DNA of 64,000 bases, taken from assembly GCA_044433645.1 (NCBI GenBank), contig JAWXTK010000005.1, positions 30,407-94,406 on the forward strand, written 5' to 3'. Positions 61,076 to 64,000 of the stretch are shown one piece after another. The notes under the pieces are model-generated. The model was not told the DNA's origin, ran no database searches, and was given only the letters and a program-made list of their open reading frames with translations. Position numbers and translations under genes: made by a program. The stretch is from JAWXTK01 sp044433645. GTDB taxonomy: Bacteria; Bacteroidota; Bacteroidia; Bacteroidales; Rikenellaceae. Positions within the stretch are counted from its first letter, which is position 1. Every line of letters begins with the position of its first letter.

Positions 61076-64000
61076 TTAGAATCCTATATTTAAGTTAAAC
61101 GAGTAGGTTGTTGATTGAGGATAACCAGATCTGTCATAACCCATACGCAAGTTACTAGCACCTCCTAGAGATACGTCTGGAGAATAACCAGCAGTATAGT
61201 TAGTAATCGTAAAGATATTAGATACTGAAGCAGAAACTCTAACTGAAGTAAGTCTAAGTCTAGCTACATATTTTTTAGGAACTGAATAACCAACATTGAT
61301 AGTTTTAAGTTTAACATAGTCTCCATCATAAACTATAGCATCTGACACCCCTGTAATTGAGTTAGGCGAACGAAGTAGTTTAGGATATTCATTTGAAGGA
61401 TTATCAGCTGTCCATCTATCCATAACTGTTGTTGACACCACTTTAATACCATTCCAGTTAAGCATACCATTCAAGTTCATGATATCATTACCGTAACGAT
61501 AGTTGAAGTAGAAAGTAACACTAAAGTCATAAATATTGAAAGTTGTATTGAAACCACCAGAGCAGATAGGCTGAGCGTAACCAATAATACCTCTATCGGC
61601 ATCATCTAGCACACCATCACCATTCACGTCAATGTATTTTTGGTCTCCAACCTCTGAAACAAGTCCGTTAAGTGTATAACCTACATCCTCGCCTTCTTGG
61701 ATAATACCGTCTGTGTGGTAACCCCAGAATAGACCAAGTTCAGCACCTTCGCAAAGCATTTGAGTGTAGTCACCATTTGATGAGTAACCTGAACCATAGT
61801 AGTCAGTTTCTAGGTCAACAACTATAGTTTTGTTGAACGAGATATTGAAAGAAGCATCCCATTTAAAGTTAGTTTTGCTTAGAAGTGTACCTTTAATCAT
61901 AAACTCAAAACCACTATTTGTCATGTTACCGTAGTTGGTAATGATATTATCGTAACCAGAAGCCTCCATAACGTCTGATGTGATAATCATGTTTCTAGTG
62001 TCTTTATAATAGTAGTCAGTTTCAATTGTAAGTTTGTTTTTGAACATACCTAGATCAAAACCAACATTGACTTGGTTAGTAGAAGACCATTGAAGTTCAG
62101 AGTCAGCCATTTTAGTAGCATAAGTATAACCCATAATACCTGAACCAGAACCAGATGAATCACCAAATACAGTCTCAGTAGAGCTAAGTTTAGTAAGTGA
62201 GCTATAAGCTTGGATATTTTGGTTACCAGTCAAACCATAAGAAAGTCTGAATTTCAAGTTAGAGATATCTCTGTAATCTTTCAACCAGTTTTCTTGGTTA
62301 AGTCTCCAAGAGAACGCACCCGCAGGGAAGAAACCATATTTATTTCTATCTGCAAATTTAGATGCACCATCCATACGACCTGTAAATGTAAATGTGAATT
62401 TATTATCTAAGGTATAGTTTGCACGACCGATAACAGCTATAGAGCTACTTTCTGAAGTTGAAGTATAAACCGTAACATCTTCGGCAGACGCCATATCATA
62501 GAATAACAAGTCATCATTAGGGAACTGAGTACCTGAGATTCTGTAGTTAGTACTATTGCTCCATGCTTCAGTGAAACCAACCACAGCAGATAGTTTGTGT
62601 CTTGTTCCAAAGTTTTTGTTATAAGAAAGAGTATTCTCATTTCTATAAGTGTTGCTTTCGGCTGTTGTAACACGACCTACACCATTATTGTTATAACCCG
62701 ATTTTGCATTACGGTTCATATAATATTGTGTACCACTATTTTTTTGACCATAAGTAAATGTTGGTTTAAAAACAAGTCCTGGCAAAATTGTGTAGTTCAC
62801 AAAGATATTAGCAGAGATTTGAGTCGACTCGTTATATTGTGTAATCGCGTTCAAACTTTGCAAAGGGTTGTAAGCAGTCTCATCATTAAGTAGGCCTGCA
62901 TAATCAGGATCGTATTTAGAGTAGTTATCACTTCTTGAACTTACGTATGGGTAAGTTTTAAGTGCTGAGTTGATAACTGATGTATTCTCAGTAGCACTTG
63001 CCGATGGCTGACCACTAGTATTAATGTCTGCAACAGACAAACGTAAACCAGCTGAAATAGCATCTGCTAATTTGAAATCCAAGTTCAAACGAGTAGTAAC
63101 ACGTTCAAAGTCTGTTTGAATAACGACACCAGATTTTTGGTAGTAGTTAAACGACAACATATATTTCAAATCAGCTGTACCACCAGAGATTGACATTGAA
63201 GCATCATAAGTAGTACCTGTTTGAAGAAGTACATCTTGCCAGTTATATGATCCAAAGAAATTTCTATTTGCTCTATCACGTTTATTGGCTGCGATACCTG
63301 ATTCACTACCACCATTTTCAAATGCCTCATCACGCAATACATAATATTCATTGGTATTCACAACTGCAAGTCTATCCCCTAGACTAGAAAGACCTACTTT
63401 GAAAGTCAAGGCAACTTTAGGCTTACCTGACTGACCCATTTTAGTTGTGATGATGATAACACCATTAGAACCTTGAGCACCATAAATAGCTGTTGCCGAC
63501 GCATCTTTAAGGATTTCCATAGATGCGATATCAGCAGGATTAATCATAGATAGTGGACTCACAGGCTCGAAGTCTGTTTCCTCGTCGTCGATAGCCGAAG
63601 TATCCCAGAACACACCATCTATTATATATAGAGGTTCGTCACCGTCAAGTGAGTTACTACCACGTATCCTAATTGTAGAACTTGCACCTGGCATACCAGA
63701 GTCAGAAACTACGTCGATACCCGAAACTTTACCAGCTAGGGCATCTAAGAACGTGTCACCATCAGATTTCTCGAAAACCTCTGCCTTAACGCTCGCTACG
63801 GCACCTGTCAAGTCACTTTTTGCAACTTCACCATAACCGATAACCACGATTTCATCAAGTGTGTTTTCTTCATCTAGTGTAAGATTGAAGTTCATTGTTG
63901 TGTTGTCCCCAATAAGTCTAAACTGAGTCTTATAACCCAAATAAGACGCCTCTAGATATTGAGTCTTTTGTGCTGAAATTTTAAATTTACCCTCGTGGTT
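61076..64000 (-). CDS. susC: SusC/RagA TonB-linked outer-membrane importer (partial, N-terminus beyond right edge)
   Basis: TonB-dependent outer-membrane importer. The frame is open to base 64000, adding 20 codons (HEGKFKISAQKTQYLEASYL and onward) before the first internal Met at 63940, so the gene is truncated at its 5' end. What is seen: end of the carboxypeptidase-like regulatory domain, LDEIVVIGYGEVAKSDLTG, the plug (GKVSGIDVVSDSGMPGASST, IRIRGSNSLDGDEPLYIIDG) and the long beta-barrel ending SFNLNIGF. It lies 13 bp upstream of SusD, the obligate partner. Confidence 0.95.
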   Translation of the reverse strand, partial: NHEGKFKISAQKTQYLEASYLGYKTQFRLIGDNTTMNFNLTLDEENTLDEIVVIGYGEVAKSDLTGAVASVKAEVFEKSDGDTFLDALAGKVSGIDVVSDSGMPGASSTIRIRGSNSLDGDEPLYIIDGVFWDTSAIDDEETDFEPVSPLSMINPADIASMEILKDASATAIYGAQGSNGVIIITTKMGQSGKPKVALTFKVGLSSLGDRLAVVNTNEYYVLRDEAFENGGSESGIAANKRDRANRNFFGSYNWQDVLLQTGTTYDASMSISGGTADLKYMLSFNYYQKSGVVIQTDFERVTTRLNLDFKLADAISAGLRLSVADINTSGQPSASATENTSVINSALKTYPYVSSRSDNYSKYDPDYAGLLNDETAYNPLQSLNAITQYNESTQISANIFVNYTILPGLVFKPTFTYGQKNSGTQYYMNRNAKSGYNNNGVGRVTTAESNTYRNENTLSYNKNFGTRHKLSAVVGFTEAWSNSTNYRISGTQFPNDDLLFYDMASAEDVTVYTSTSESSSIAVIGRANYTLDNKFTFTFTGRMDGASKFADRNKYGFFPAGAFSWRLNQENWLKDYRDISNLKFRLSYGLTGNQNIQAYSSLTKLSSTETVFGDSSGSGSGIMGYTYATKMADSELQWSSTNQVNVGFDLGMFKNKLTIETDYYYKDTRNMIITSDVMEASGYDNIITNYGNMTNSGFEFMIKGTLLSKTNFKWDASFNISFNKTIVVDLETDYYGSGYSSNGDYTQMLCEGAELGLFWGYHTDGIIQEGEDVGYTLNGLVSEVGDQKYIDVNGDGVLDDADRGIIGYAQPICSGGFNTTFNIYDFSVTFYFNYRYGNDIMNLNGMLNWNGIKVVSTTVMDRWTADNPSNEYPKLLRSPNSITGVSDAIVYDGDYVKLKTINVGYSVPKKYVARLRLTSVRVSASVSNIFTITNYTAGYSPDVSLGGASNLRMGYDRSGYPQSTTYSFNLNIGF

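Noticed and set aside
1..64000. Search for CRISPR arrays, insertion sequences, rRNA genes and phage genes.
   Set aside because: No regularly spaced direct repeats, transposase, rRNA or phage structural genes were seen.

Overview
The window is about 64 kb of a low-to-mid GC genome from the phylum Bacteroidota, most likely order Bacteroidales. The evidence is a SusC/SusD pair with accessory surface lipoproteins, a V-type ATPase operon containing a DUF2764 gene, Bacteroidota-type promoters (-33 TTTG, 19-20 bp, -7 TAnnTTTG), genes without clear Shine-Dalgarno sites, and the order tRNA-Thr, tRNA-Tyr, tRNA-Gly, tuf, tRNA-Trp, secE, nusG, rplKAJL, rpoBC. No genus is claimed.

Layout, left to right. 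1-3.8 kb: NAD kinase (cut by the left edge, minus strand), diverging from pdxJ, a tRNA nucleotidyltransferase and a Stealth-type phosphotransferase. 3.8-12.8 kb: a minus-strand operon running DUF4301, V-ATPase E, DUF2764, A, B, D, I, K. 13-15.3 kb: murB-tilS. 15.3-15.65 kb: a hairpin-rich intergenic stretch. 15.65-28.7 kb: the minus-strand transcription/translation block with four tRNAs. 28.9-33.2 kb: an NSS-type transporter, DUF721 and recF, a TPR membrane protein and ribH. 33.2-34.2 kb: a repeat-bracketed cassette with a promoter, a folded RNA, a terminator/antiterminator and a 94-codon orphan ORF. 34.2-38.1 kb: corA, mqnA-like, a family 2 glycosyltransferase, a cold-shock protein and a ferritin-like protein. 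38.2-44.9 kb: one 2236-residue gene joining an aminotransferase-like domain to an HPr-kinase-like P-loop domain. 45.2-48.1 kb: a guanine-deaminase-like enzyme and ackA/pta. 48.2-64 kb: a minus-strand polysaccharide utilisation locus (PUL) that runs off the right edge: SusC, SusD, a large lipoprotein, four tandem paralogous putative glycoside hydrolases, a second large lipoprotein and an esterase.

How the genes work together. The PUL reads as a complete binding, cleavage, de-esterification and import system for one unidentified glycan, and its single visible terminator lies after the esterase. The V-ATPase operon lacks recognisable C, F and G genes. ackA/pta and the V-ATPase fit fermentative or anaerobic energy metabolism.

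The best candidates for something undescribed are: (i) the giant PLP/P-loop fusion protein; (ii) the structured RNA and attenuator-like leader at 33.43-33.64 kb with its orphan ORF; (iii) a dispersed intergenic element of about 120 bp (three full copies, one diverged copy and two stubs) whose stems covary between copies, and one copy of which supplies the -33 box for that RNA; and (iv) the four-paralog hydrolase array, which appears to alternate between lipidated and periplasmic forms.
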